Assembly: GCA_964503045.1 (NCBI GenBank)
Contig: CAZCZI010000031.1
Coordinates: 1 to 64,000, forward strand
Direction: 5' to 3'
DNA: 64,000 nt
Origin: CAYZJR01 sp964503045
GTDB taxonomy: Bacteria; Cyanobacteriota; Vampirovibrionia; Obscuribacterales; Obscuribacteraceae
The position numbers and the translations under genes were made by a program. Under the pieces are notes generated by a model that saw nothing but the letters and a program-made list of their open reading frames with translations, was not told where the DNA came from and searched no databases. This document shows, in pieces, positions 46,625-55,727 of this stretch; positions within the stretch are counted from its first letter, which is position 1; each line of letters opens with the position of its first letter.

Positions 46625-46870
46625 GTGATTGATTCGATAACGACGCTGAATACTGGCGATAGCATTGAAGTGATTTGTGACTTCAAAGACTACGACGGAA
46701 AGCTATGGATTAAAGGAACTGTTTTCAGCAAGTTTCAACAGCTCAATTGTGTCCCATATCATGGCGGTTATACATTCTATTTCGAGAATGCAGTTTTGAG
46801 ACTGTGCGACCTCGAAGCTGATAACTGCGACGTGCTTTTTAAGTCGGCGAATTATTTTCGGATTGTGTAG
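46625..46870 (+). CDS. Small DUF3601-like protein
   Basis: 81 residues, GTG 46625, 9 bp after the vWA stop. The pattern LNTGDSIEVICDFKDYDGK, GTVFSKFQ, VPYHGGYTFYFEN resembles the DUF3601 family (L..G..Y.V...F.DYDG...G........PYxxG.TL.FE), as I recall it. Function of that family unknown. Tight spacing suggests it belongs to the vWA module. Confidence 0.65.
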   Translation: MIDSITTLNTGDSIEVICDFKDYDGKLWIKGTVFSKFQQLNCVPYHGGYTFYFENAVLRLCDLEADNCDVLFKSANYFRIV

Positions 46871-46948
46871 TAGTGAAGCGAGTAGTACCAAGATCGAAGT
46901 TGAGCTGGTCGTTATAGTCAATGTTTTGACTGTGATATAAGATTTATT

Positions 46949-48415
46949 GTGCCTCGAAAAAGTTGTCTGACAGACATGGACACGAGTATCGCAATTTTGA
47001 TGAGTTTGACTACGCTGCTAGCCGCAGCGACGGCTTGGGCAGCGTTCAGGCGCCAACAGCAAGATGTCCAAGACCAGGGAACTGTGTATCGCAGAAATAG
47101 GGCGCTGCTGGACGAGACTTTAGCTGAGCGTAGAGCAGTAATAGCTAGGAAAAAGGAATTGAAAAAGGAACTCAAACCAGCTTATGGAAAGGCTGAAGCT
47201 CTGCAACAGCGTTTAAGGAAAAGGCCGAACGATACTCTTCTATCGCAGCAGTTGGACGCACTTCGTGCGCAGATCAATCGAGCTGAGAATGAGTTGCTTG
47301 AACAAGAGAAAGAGGAAAGGAGGATTGCTTTGTTGCTTTCGGAACTCGAAGCTGAAGTTCAACACTCCTACACGGAAATGCAGGTACGAACTGCTCAGAC
47401 AAAAGCAGAGAAAGCGCTCCAGGAAGCAGAGAAGGCTCTTAAACAGAGCCCTCACGGTGGTTGGAATCGAGTGTACGAGAAGGCCGAACTCAAGGTTAGG
47501 CGGCGCGAAGAGCAGGCTGTTGCTGAGCTGGATGTTACCAACACAGAATCCGTTGAATTGCAAAAGGTTGTAGAGCATTTGATAAAGATCAGAGCCCGAC
47601 TGATTTCGGGCTATGATTCTATAAAAGGTCTTATGGCAACCTCAGATCCTAGTTTGGATGCTGCGTACCAGCGTCTACTTGATCAAATGCAGGTTGCTGA
47701 AGAAATTGCGGAAAATTCAATAAAGGCAGAGAATGAGCTCGAAATCAAAATTGCTGATTTTGCGAACAACAGTTGGATTACAGATGACTCTCTAGAAGGA
47801 TTGGAACTTACACCCGAGGAAGCTTCTGTTCGTGATGCGCACTCGAAGTCTACTGCAGTGGCGTTAGAACTTGCTCTAAGAGCTCATCGCCGGAAAAACC
47901 TAGCTGTTCGTTATGCGCTGTTTCGAGTCGACGACGTTGTTCGACGATTGCGCGTTTTGAAAATGCTGTGTTCTACTCACCCCGAGCTACGAGGACAAGT
48001 GGTGATCGAATTGAGGAATGTCGTCGCAGATTTGGGTGATTGGCTTGTTGCCACAATTAGGGGGGAGTCCGCTGAGAAAATCTCTGATGTCCGAGATGCA
48101 GATATATCGTCTAGAATCGAAGCGCTTAACAGCAGAGTCTTACTGGCGTACATAGAATTGATCAAAAGCGGTTCAAACAAGCTGAGGCTAGCATCGTTTA
48201 AGTCTGAAGCAGAGGCAATTCATGCAACACTCTCAAAGGAGATGCCCTTTTGTACTTCTCAATGTGATGATTGGAAAGAGCTAGCAAAACAAGCGGAGCA
48301 AGAGAAAAAGGAAGTGCTTTTTTGGGTTGCATCTCAACGCGTGGCTGCCTGGTCCGACTACATATCTACTAATCGGCAAACCATGGAAGTACTCGAACTG
48401 GCAATTGGGATTTAG
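46949..48415 (+). CDS. Membrane-anchored coiled-coil protein
   Basis: 488 residues from GTG 46949; ATG 46976 would give 479 and matches the hydrophobic start MDTSIAILMSLTTLLAAATAW, a single membrane anchor. Residues about 40-260 are continuous heptad-type coiled coil (ERRAVIARKKELKKELK, NRAENELLEQEKEERRIA, EKALQEAEKALKQSP). The C-terminal 200 residues are helical but less regular. The long helix is vaguely PspA-like, but I would not assign it. Follows the vWA/DUF3601 pair by 78 bp on the same strand. Confidence 0.75.
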   Translation: MPRKSCLTDMDTSIAILMSLTTLLAAATAWAAFRRQQQDVQDQGTVYRRNRALLDETLAERRAVIARKKELKKELKPAYGKAEALQQRLRKRPNDTLLSQQLDALRAQINRAENELLEQEKEERRIALLLSELEAEVQHSYTEMQVRTAQTKAEKALQEAEKALKQSPHGGWNRVYEKAELKVRRREEQAVAELDVTNTESVELQKVVEHLIKIRARLISGYDSIKGLMATSDPSLDAAYQRLLDQMQVAEEIAENSIKAENELEIKIADFANNSWITDDSLEGLELTPEEASVRDAHSKSTAVALELALRAHRRKNLAVRYALFRVDDVVRRLRVLKMLCSTHPELRGQVVIELRNVVADLGDWLVATIRGESAEKISDVRDADISSRIEALNSRVLLAYIELIKSGSNKLRLASFKSEAEAIHATLSKEMPFCTSQCDDWKELAKQAEQEKKEVLFWVASQRVAAWSDYISTNRQTMEVLELAIGI

Positions 48416-48513
48416 ACCATAATTTCGAATATTGGAACATCTGCGACTAAAATGCATCTACTCTTTCAGCGGACTCACCACTCCACTGCTAGGCAACCTT
48501 TGGGATTCTGAAT

Positions 48514-48921
48514 ATGTCGCACGAAACAATTCTTCTTATAGACGATGATTTCAACATTTGTGCAATCGTGGAGATCAGCCTCAGTCGACAGTTCAATGTA
48601 CTGGTTGCTGAAAGCGGGCTCGAGGGCATTGAGCTGGCAAAGTGGGAGAAACCGGCACTGATTTTGCTTGATGTGAGAATGCCAGGCATGGATGGTATTT
48701 CGACACTACAGGCACTTAAAGAAGATGCACGCACAAGGAACATTCCTGTGGTTTTCATGTCGGCAACTGTTCAAACTGATGAGATTGAGGCGTACAAGAG
48801 GATGGATGTCGTTGGAGTTATCTCCAAACCGTTCGATCCGCTTCAATTGCCAAATCAAGTGCGAAACTACATTCCAAATGGTGCTCCCGTGCAACCGCGC
48901 ACAAGTGTGCATCAGCTCTAA
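48514..48921 (+). CDS. Single-domain response regulator (CheY-like)
   Basis: 135 residues: receiver domain only, with acidic LIDDD, phospho-acceptor Asp53 in LILLDVRMPGMDG, MSATVQ Ser/Thr, and SKPFDP Lys. No output domain, so it acts by protein contact or phosphotransfer. A tail of about 15 residues (GAPVQPRTSVHQL) is unstructured. The stop overlaps the convergent fragment by 4 bp. Confidence 0.92.
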   Translation: MSHETILLIDDDFNICAIVEISLSRQFNVLVAESGLEGIELAKWEKPALILLDVRMPGMDGISTLQALKEDARTRNIPVVFMSATVQTDEIEAYKRMDVVGVISKPFDPLQLPNQVRNYIPNGAPVQPRTSVHQL

Positions 48922-49232
48922 CAGACTGCAAGAAAGTTTCGTCCCAAACGAGGAAAAGGTTGAGCCTTTACTTCCGATTCGAAAAGAAAGCGGTTGGCTT
49001 GCCGGTCGTAGATAGTCTTGAATTCACGCGTCAGCTTAGTGCTTGAATCGGAAGCCATACCTCGGTCTGTGTAAGTGCGAAAAGAACCATACGCACTCTC
49101 CATATCTTCGAGAATCTCCTTTGCACTGAGCTGCTTCGGTGCTGCCCCTGCTGGGATTGGTGCAAGCACGATGATTTGCAGAAGTAAGAGACAGCAAACT
49201 TGTATCGTCCTGAATTTGTTGGTTGTAGACAT
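48918..49232 (-). CDS. Truncated secreted protein, LolA-like N-terminal fragment
   Basis: 104 residues. Signal peptide MSTTNKFRT plus LLLLQIIVLAPIPAGA. The mature part (LSAKEILEDMESAYGSFRTY, then REFKTIYDRQANRFLFE) matches the start of LolA-like/outer-membrane-lipoprotein-sorting-related proteins, normally 200-300 residues. The frame stops abruptly at a TAG that overlaps the convergent response regulator, so the C-terminal two thirds are missing. Either a decayed gene or a very short variant. Note 11 bp separates it from the DUF3592 gene upstream. Confidence 0.55.
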   Translation of the reverse strand: MSTTNKFRTIQVCCLLLLQIIVLAPIPAGAAPKQLSAKEILEDMESAYGSFRTYTDRGMASDSSTKLTREFKTIYDRQANRFLFESEVKAQPFPRLGRNFLAVC

Positions 49233-49243
49233 CTTTGTTGTAC

Positions 49244-49741
49244 CTAAGAACTAAAGTATGAGTCTCTGCGGTTCATTTGAAGATTTTGCTGAGCGATTGT
49301 TTCTGGGCGGCCTGTTATTCCCTTTAATGTGAGCGTGATTGCAGCCAAAATCGAAATTATGAATCCATCGAACAAGTGCTCGCTGCCAAATGCCCAACCG
49401 ATTCCTGAGCAGACGGAGGAATTTGGATTGCTCGGATTATACTCGACGAGTACAGTGCTCCCATCAGTGAAAGGTGCATTGAGTCGGCCTGAACCTGTCC
49501 ATGAAGGAATCGATGTCGCGCTGTCGTGGCGAAGAATTCCGTCGTCTCCTTTGTATTGGTAATTGACGGTGAGTGTGGTGAAGCCGCGTCGCCTGCCGAA
49601 ATAGGTAGATGTGTGCGTTGAGAGAATGGTGCCTTGCACTATCTTCCAGTTCATCGGCGCAGTGAATCTGAACAATTCAATTGCGCAGGGTGAAAAGCTA
49701 AGAAGGATGATTGCTACTAAAAGAAGATCGAGTGTTTTCAT
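49244..49741 (-). CDS. DUF3592 membrane protein
   Basis: 165 residues with an N-terminal and a C-terminal membrane helix. Between them lies the DUF3592 core: WKIVQGTILSTHTS, LTVNYQYKGDDG, and VEYNPSNPNSSVC (VxYNPxNP is the family mark). Function of the family unknown. It appears to be cotranscribed with the truncated LolA-like fragment. Confidence 0.82.
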   Translation of the reverse strand: MKTLDLLLVAIILLSFSPCAIELFRFTAPMNWKIVQGTILSTHTSTYFGRRRGFTTLTVNYQYKGDDGILRHDSATSIPSWTGSGRLNAPFTDGSTVLVEYNPSNPNSSVCSGIGWAFGSEHLFDGFIISILAAITLTLKGITGRPETIAQQNLQMNRRDSYFSS

Positions 49742-49944
49742 TGTTTGTTAACGTCGAGCCGCCTCGAAAAGGCGGAATCGTTATGAGGGGAAGGCGTGAT
49801 TGAGATAATACAGCCGCCCTCTTGACAACCGGGAATGCCTAATCAACCCTTAAGAATTACGTTCCTGTCACTCTTTTGGGACTTCAGGAACTGGTGATGC
49901 TTGCGGTATATGATTTATGGCCCACGGATGCCTCGGAGAATGTC

Positions 49945-50739
49945 ATGGACCTTCAATTAAATGGAAAAACCGCCCTGGTTTCTGGTTCAACGGCTGGAAT
50001 CGGATTTTCAATTGCGCTTTCGCTTGCCAAAGAAGGTGCCTCGGTCATAGTCAACGGGCGTTCGAAGGACCGGGTAGACAAAGCCGTTTCCGAAATTAAG
50101 AAGGCTGACGGCAAGGCCAATGTTACCGGTGTCGCTGCAGATCTTGGTAGCGCCGATGGTGTCAAGGTGATGCAAAAGGAACTTTCCAATGTTGATATCC
50201 TCATCAATAACCTTGGTATTTTTGAACCAGCACCATTTGAAGAGATCACTGATGATGACTGGATGCGCACGTTTGAAGTCAACGTGATGAGCGGTGTTCG
50301 TCTTTCGCGCGCGTATCTGCCAGGCATGCACAAGAAGAATTGGGGAAGAATTATTTTCATCTCGAGTGAGTCAGGTGTGAACATACCTGCAGAAATGATC
50401 CAGTATGGATTGACCAAGACTGCGCAATTGGCATTGGCGAGAGGCTTGGCTGAGACAACTGCCGGCACAAACATTACGGTGAATTCTGTCTTGCCGGGAC
50501 CGACAAGATCGGAGGGCGTCGAAACGTTCATCAGCGATATGGCCAAAACCAGAAAGACTGATGAAAAAACAATCGAAGACGACTTCTTCAAGACAGTTCG
50601 GCCATCATCATTGATAAAGAGATTCGCGACAACAGACGAAGTTGCAGCAATGGTGACGTACCTTTGCAGTCCGCTGGCTGCGGCGACAAATGGCGCTGCC
50701 GTACGGGTTGATGGCGGTGTCGTGAGGTCGATCGTTTAA
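49945..50739 (+). CDS. Short-chain dehydrogenase/reductase
   Basis: 264 residues from ATG 49945, chosen because GGAGA precedes it and the SDR start LNGKTALVSGST follows at once; ATG 49876 would add 23 unrelated residues. Cofactor loop SGSTAGIG (TGxxxGIG type), ADLGSADG, NNLGIFEP (NNAG position), catalytic Ser in ISSESG and Tyr-xxx-Lys in YGLTKT. C-terminal VNSVLPGPTRSEGV and GAAVRVDGGVVRSIV are typical. NAD(P)-dependent oxidoreductase, substrate unknown. Confidence 0.93.
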   Translation: MDLQLNGKTALVSGSTAGIGFSIALSLAKEGASVIVNGRSKDRVDKAVSEIKKADGKANVTGVAADLGSADGVKVMQKELSNVDILINNLGIFEPAPFEEITDDDWMRTFEVNVMSGVRLSRAYLPGMHKKNWGRIIFISSESGVNIPAEMIQYGLTKTAQLALARGLAETTAGTNITVNSVLPGPTRSEGVETFISDMAKTRKTDEKTIEDDFFKTVRPSSLIKRFATTDEVAAMVTYLCSPLAAATNGAAVRVDGGVVRSIV

Positions 50740-50753
50740 AACGAATCTCGAAA

Positions 50754-52124
50754 TCAGCCCAAAATCACGAACATCTCAATTCCGTAAATTGCCAGCAGCT
50801 GCGAAAATTGCGGATCATAATCAGGTGACGCCAGCACCAATTTGAACGATTCCAGCGGACTCACCGGCGCGAGTCGCGCTCGTGCTCTGTCAATTTCCTT
50901 CTGTGCAAGTCGAGTCGGCTGCTCTTGCACTGTCAATCTCCACCCGGACAAGTAAGCCTCGAAGCAGGAGATTTGAGCGAGCGATAGCGAGAGAACCATG
51001 AGAATTCCGCTCACCGCAGTTGTCGGTGTAACCAGCGTAAGAATCGCGAAACTGATCAGTAACAAACCCCCAACAAGAGCAGATGTGATGAGCCAGAAGC
51101 TCATCGTGAATATCTGCAGCACTGTTTTAATTACAGTAAGTCTCCAACCTCCTCTGTCGACGCTTGAGACCAACTCTACGATTTCCAAATAAAGTGGAAT
51201 CAATTGTTTGAGGAACAGAAGAAAGTGAGTCGCAGCTGCCACCGCCAGTGATGACATGCAAATGAAAATAGCTACCGCAGCATTATTGACCACCAACCAG
51301 GTCACAACCAGCGCCGTGAGGCTTGCCACAACTGCCAATACGCGCTGCATAATCCCATACTTTGTCCTGCGATCTTCAGGAACGATCAATCCGCGCATCA
51401 ACAAGTTTTGCCTCATGTCTTTTCGGATTGATTCTTTGTATCCTGACACAGAGAGCTCGGCCAACAAGCGCAGAAGTCCGTTGACGTTCAAGTATTTGCG
51501 TAAGTGTCGCGGATCTCTGAGCGTCTCCGCGATTAGACCCTTCAGCGAAGTTCTGATCCAGTTATAGAGGACCATCAATTTTTTGACTTGGCCAATTGGA
51601 TCTTTTGATATGTCCTTCGGAACAATCGCATCTATCTTTTTGTCGGCCCAATCCTTGATTGACTGTTTTACAACCGTCGAGATGTTTGTTTCATACGATG
51701 CAAGTTGAATGTTCCCTTTGAGAATCCGCTGCACCAAGTCCACAACCAAAACGATGATTGTGTGCGTTATGTCGCCTCCGCGAATCAGATACGCAAGTTC
51801 TGCAGGACGTAGCTCGGCGTGCTGAGCCCCGGTGGATGTAACTTGATGTCCCTGCATATTTGCCGGCAGAGTTGTTGGGCTGGGTGATATGAGCGAGTTC
51901 GCTGTATTTGCCGATTGGTTTGCAGAATTTGCCGGGTCGTTTGCAGTGATTGCAATCGGAGAGTTTGTGTTCGATGCGATTGCCTGCAAAGAGTCGGTTT
52001 GAATTTCAATGATCCCAATCGGAGGCTGATACTGCAAAAGCCGAAACCGCATGATCTCTTTGATTGAGAGCATGGCAAATACGATGACGATCATGGCGAT
52101 CAGTAGTAAGTGAACTGGTTCCAA
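50754..52124 (-). CDS. Multi-pass membrane protein with LRPAELAYLIRGG motif
   Basis: 456 residues, TTG 52124 with no clear ribosome site. One N-terminal membrane helix, a 60-residue Ser/Asn/Thr-rich linker, then LRPAELAYLIRGGDITHTII, a motif of the TIGR04222/DUF2207 type in which a helix follows. Four to six hydrophobic helices lie between about 255 and 410 (VVASLTALVVTWLVV, LVGGLLLISFAILTLV). The last 50 residues are soluble. Function unknown. Converges with the SDR gene, 14 bp apart. Confidence 0.72.
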   Translation of the reverse strand: MEPVHLLLIAMIVIVFAMLSIKEIMRFRLLQYQPPIGIIEIQTDSLQAIASNTNSPIAITANDPANSANQSANTANSLISPSPTTLPANMQGHQVTSTGAQHAELRPAELAYLIRGGDITHTIIVLVVDLVQRILKGNIQLASYETNISTVVKQSIKDWADKKIDAIVPKDISKDPIGQVKKLMVLYNWIRTSLKGLIAETLRDPRHLRKYLNVNGLLRLLAELSVSGYKESIRKDMRQNLLMRGLIVPEDRRTKYGIMQRVLAVVASLTALVVTWLVVNNAAVAIFICMSSLAVAAATHFLLFLKQLIPLYLEIVELVSSVDRGGWRLTVIKTVLQIFTMSFWLITSALVGGLLLISFAILTLVTPTTAVSGILMVLSLSLAQISCFEAYLSGWRLTVQEQPTRLAQKEIDRARARLAPVSPLESFKLVLASPDYDPQFSQLLAIYGIEMFVILG

Positions 52125-52292
52125 CTAAAGACTCTAACTCTAACGTCCTAAATAAAGACACTGAGATCTAACTATAGTGCTTCAAAAATAAGAAAACCGT
52201 TCATACAGAATTTGAGAAGTCAACAAATTCTATTTTAAGGCTTCAAAGAGGTGACTCAAAGAAACTCACAGAATTGATCACAATCGTGCCGA

Positions 52293-52700
52293 TTAACCGG
52301 CTTTCGCCATTAGTCTGCTGCCGGCGCGACGCATCGTACCTACGGTTTTGATGTTTTCGAGAATTTCTTTGACTGCAGTCTTGGGAAGCACCTGAGCTCT
52401 CGATTCGTTGGTGAGAGGACCTTCCAGGTGTGCTGCATCGCCTTGGTACACAATCAATACTTCGGGTTCGTCTTTTGCCGTGCGAATGCGGCGAAGTGTT
52501 GTAAGCGCCTCTGGGCCTGCTGATGCGAGGTTTAAGATTACGACGTCAGGTGCGAGCTCCGCGACCAAGCCTTCGAGCGGGCTCGATTGCTTGACAGTGC
52601 CAACCAGCTCTACATCAGGGATTTGGTCAAGCCACAAACCAAGGGCGAGCAGGTCTAAACTTTCGCTTTCGGCGATAAGAACCTTTGTTGCTGCTGTCAT
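52293..52700 (-). CDS. Degenerate receiver-domain protein
   Basis: 135 residues from ATG 52700, which has AAGGTG 4 bp upstream; the longer frame to 52823 has no ribosome site. Folds like a response-regulator receiver (KVLIAES...LLALGLWLDQ...VVILNLASAGPEALTTLRRIR...VLIVYQGDA...LPKTAVKEI). The phospho-acceptor position is Asn in VVILNLAS, and the acidic pair is ESES, while the Lys of LPKT is kept. A phosphorylation-independent pseudo-receiver is likely. No output domain. Confidence 0.75.
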   Translation of the reverse strand: MTAATKVLIAESESLDLLALGLWLDQIPDVELVGTVKQSSPLEGLVAELAPDVVILNLASAGPEALTTLRRIRTAKDEPEVLIVYQGDAAHLEGPLTNESRAQVLPKTAVKEILENIKTVGTMRRAGSRLMAKAG

Positions 52701-53018
52701 GGTGCACCTTTCCGTTGAGTTTTGAGGAATCGAGGTGTTTTCCTGGTCAATTGACGTCCGAAATACCGACAAACAGATCCCGCCCACAGAGAGCTCCTTG
52801 AAAGCTCGTGAGGGACGCTTCAAAAACTAAAAACAACCTGAAGACTGCTGTAAGTGTATACCCTTAGCTAGCGAATGAGAAGGAAGAACATATACATTCG
52901 AGTATGCTATGCGAATTGCCATAGATTGACACCCCGTGATACTTTTGCTTTGTTGTCAAGAAAATTTGACTAACGAAAGTTAATCACGATTTCCCGCTGT
53001 TGTAACGGAATATAACCA

Positions 53019-54629
53019 CTAGTCAATAGCAGTCGTGACGATCTCTGATGTGCGAAAAGCTGCTTGAGGAGCCGGTTTTGACCATCTCCAGCCATTGCTG
53101 TCAACGGTTAACCTGCACCTGTACTTGAGATCATCACGTTGCGAAAAATCAGATCTCAAATGGGCCCCGCGTGATTCTTGTCGACTGATTGCAGCAGTGG
53201 CTATAAGCCTGCCGGCAAGCAGGATATTGGCGTTTGTGACTTCTTCTGCCGTCGACGGAATTGCTTCGTAGCAGTCAGTCGTCAAATTCGCAATCAAGTT
53301 TGAAAGTCCTTGTGCACTCCGCACTAGCCCTGCATCTCTATACATCGCAGATTTAAGCGCGTTAATGTCATGTGGTATCAGTGATGGTGCGAGCTCTTCA
53401 ACATGCGGCGGCATGATGCGAGTCGATATCGAGGCTATATCGGTGGCTGCTCGCATGGCCATCACGCCCGCTTCCAAAAGCGAGTTTGATGCCAGACGGT
53501 TGGCGCCGTGCAAACCTGTGGAAGCGCATTCGCCGATGGCGTAGAGCCCTGTAATCGACGTTCTGCCTTCGACGGTAGCTTCTATACCACCCATGTAGTA
53601 GTGAGCTGCCGGGCAGACCGGGACGGGTTGCTTTTGTGGGTCAATATTGTGCTTCGACAACGCAGCGACGATTTGTGGAAAACGTTTCGCCAGATTGTCG
53701 TCGCCAATTGGTTTGAAATCCAACCACACATTGGAGATGTCCTGCGACATCATGGTTGAATGAATGGCTCTAGAAACCACATCACGAGTCGCAAGCTCAG
53801 CATCTGGATGGAATGAAGGCATAAATCTATTGCCGTTCCCATCCAAAAGAATTGCACCTTCTCCGCGCACCGCTTCAGATATAAGGAAGGGTGGCGCTCC
53901 GGGCAAGCAAAGAGCTGTTGGGTGAAATTGGTAAAACTCCAGATCGCAAAGAGCTGCACCGGCGCGAAACGCAAGGGCGATGCCGTCTGCTGTGGCAACT
54001 TTGGGATTTGTAGTACGAGCGAAAACTTGTCCGGCGCCACCGGTGGCAAGAACCGTCGTGGCGCTGCGAACTGAAATCGGCTTGTTTGTTCTTACATCGA
54101 TAAACTCTGCTCCCGCTGCGTTGCCACTTGATAGCAAAAGACGCGTTGCCTGAACATTTTCCATGACTTGCAGGCGACCGGTTGCAATACGCGAGTTGAG
54201 CGCTTCGATCAAGCCTGACGTAATCGAGCGCCCGGTTGCATCCTTATTATGCAAAACACGCGCATGGCTGTGTCCGCCTTCGCGTGCTAATTGAAAGTTT
54301 CCGTTTTCGCAATCAAAAATCACGCCAAGCGAGGTCAGACGATCGATGAGCGCTTGTCCTGAAGAAACCATGCGTTCGGCGACTTTAGCATCGGTCAGAC
54401 CGGCGCCGGATTTGAGGGTGTCTTGCAAGTGTCTGTTGACGCTGTCATCTAGATGCGAGGGAACGACCGCCGCCAACCCGCCTTGTGCATACGTGCTGTT
54501 GGACGCTGCAAGCGGACCTTTCGTGGCCAAGACCACAGAGGCTCCCTTGTCGACTAGTTCGATTGTTGTGAGAAGACCGGCGAGACCAGATCCAATGATC
54601 AGGACATCGGTGTAAATAGGACTGTTCAT
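53019..54629 (-). CDS. nadB: L-aspartate oxidase
   Basis: 536 residues from ATG 54629 (AAGGA 7 bp upstream; the frame extends 13 codons further, without a site). First enzyme of de novo NAD synthesis: oxidises L-aspartate to iminoaspartate. FAD Rossmann motif IIGSGLAGLLTTIEL, conserved AQGGLAAV, EFYQFHPTAL, and GECASTGLHGANRLASNSLLE. Third gene of nadC-nadA-nadB; a 61-bp gap separates it from nadA, so the NadA product channel is matched by co-expression. Confidence 0.95.
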   Translation of the reverse strand: MNSPIYTDVLIIGSGLAGLLTTIELVDKGASVVLATKGPLAASNSTYAQGGLAAVVPSHLDDSVNRHLQDTLKSGAGLTDAKVAERMVSSGQALIDRLTSLGVIFDCENGNFQLAREGGHSHARVLHNKDATGRSITSGLIEALNSRIATGRLQVMENVQATRLLLSSGNAAGAEFIDVRTNKPISVRSATTVLATGGAGQVFARTTNPKVATADGIALAFRAGAALCDLEFYQFHPTALCLPGAPPFLISEAVRGEGAILLDGNGNRFMPSFHPDAELATRDVVSRAIHSTMMSQDISNVWLDFKPIGDDNLAKRFPQIVAALSKHNIDPQKQPVPVCPAAHYYMGGIEATVEGRTSITGLYAIGECASTGLHGANRLASNSLLEAGVMAMRAATDIASISTRIMPPHVEELAPSLIPHDINALKSAMYRDAGLVRSAQGLSNLIANLTTDCYEAIPSTAEEVTNANILLAGRLIATAAISRQESRGAHLRSDFSQRDDLKYRCRLTVDSNGWRWSKPAPQAAFRTSEIVTTAID

Positions 54630-54690
54630 AAAAGAATCCTTTCTTGCGTTCGCGCTGTTCGAAATCAACCCGCCCGCAAAAACTGCGCGA

Positions 54691-55707
54691 TCAGTATATG
54701 GAAATCATTCTGTTGATCGCCGTAAGTGCTCGCTTGGAAGTTTCCTTGTCGACTGTGACTTGGAAGACATCTTCTTTGAGCGAGCGATGAAGCTTTCTCA
54801 AAGTGATCATCTTCATGAACATGCAGCTCATTTCCGAAGAGATCGGAAGAAACTCTTTTTCCGGATTGGCTTTTTTCAGCCTGTGGAGAATACCCACTTC
54901 TGTCGCCACCACGAATTTTTTCGCCGGCGATTGGCAGGCGCGCGTAATCATGCCCTCTGTCGAAGCCACCTTGAGATTGGAACTGCCGTTTTCTCTCACA
55001 ACCTTGTCGAGATACGGAGTCAGGCAGCCACATTCAGGGTGAATGAGCAATTCGGCATCCGGATGCTCTTTCATCTTCTCGTCCACTTTGCTGGGGTGAA
55101 CGGCTGCATGCACGTGGCACTCGCCCATCCAGATGTGCATATTTTTTCTGCCGGTGACTTTTTGCACCCAAGATCCAAGAAACACATCTGGGAGGAACAG
55201 AATTTCTTTTTCCTCAGGTATGGATTGGACAACTTTCAATGCATTGCCGGAAGTGCAACAGAAATCTGATTCTGCCTTAATCTCAGCGGTGGTGTTGACG
55301 TATGAAACGACAACCGCATTTGGATGTTCTTTTTTCCATTCGAGAAGTTGATTCAGATCTATAGATGAAGCGAGTGAGCAACCCGCTTCCAGATCTGGAA
55401 TCAAAACTCTCTTGTCGGGGCAGAGAATGGCGGCTGTTTCTGCCATAAAATGCACGCCGCAAAATACTATTGTTCCTGCCTCAGTCTTTGCTGCTTGTTG
55501 CGACAGACCCAATGAGTCGCCTGTGAAATCGGCGATGTCTTGAATCTCGGGAATTTGATAATTGTGCGCGAGAATCACGGCGTTTCTTTTGACGCGCAAC
55601 TCATTGATCTCTTTGATCAGTTGCTCTGTCGTCAAATTGCTGTCGATATCCTCTACGAAGTAGGGAATGTTTTTTGTTTTTGGTCTTTGATCTAATGTGC
55701 TTGTCAT
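54691..55707 (-). CDS. nadA: Quinolinate synthase
   Basis: 338 residues. Condenses iminoaspartate with DHAP to quinolinate using a [4Fe-4S] cluster. The three cluster Cys contexts are present: FCGVHFMAETA, HPECGCLT and SEMSCMFMK. The typical start of NadA (IKEINELRVKRNAVILAHNYQ, here given in part as RNAVILAHNYQIPE) and the GDSLGLS loop are also seen. Cotranscribed with nadC (20-bp gap) and nadB. Confidence 0.96.
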   Translation of the reverse strand: MTSTLDQRPKTKNIPYFVEDIDSNLTTEQLIKEINELRVKRNAVILAHNYQIPEIQDIADFTGDSLGLSQQAAKTEAGTIVFCGVHFMAETAAILCPDKRVLIPDLEAGCSLASSIDLNQLLEWKKEHPNAVVVSYVNTTAEIKAESDFCCTSGNALKVVQSIPEEKEILFLPDVFLGSWVQKVTGRKNMHIWMGECHVHAAVHPSKVDEKMKEHPDAELLIHPECGCLTPYLDKVVRENGSSNLKVASTEGMITRACQSPAKKFVVATEVGILHRLKKANPEKEFLPISSEMSCMFMKMITLRKLHRSLKEDVFQVTVDKETSKRALTAINRMISIY

Positions 55708-55727
55708 GGCTTGTTTCCGCCTTTCTT

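Noticed and set aside
48692..49015. Second plus-strand ORF overlapping the single-domain response regulator
   Set aside because: Shadow frame of the receiver; no motif and no ribosome site.
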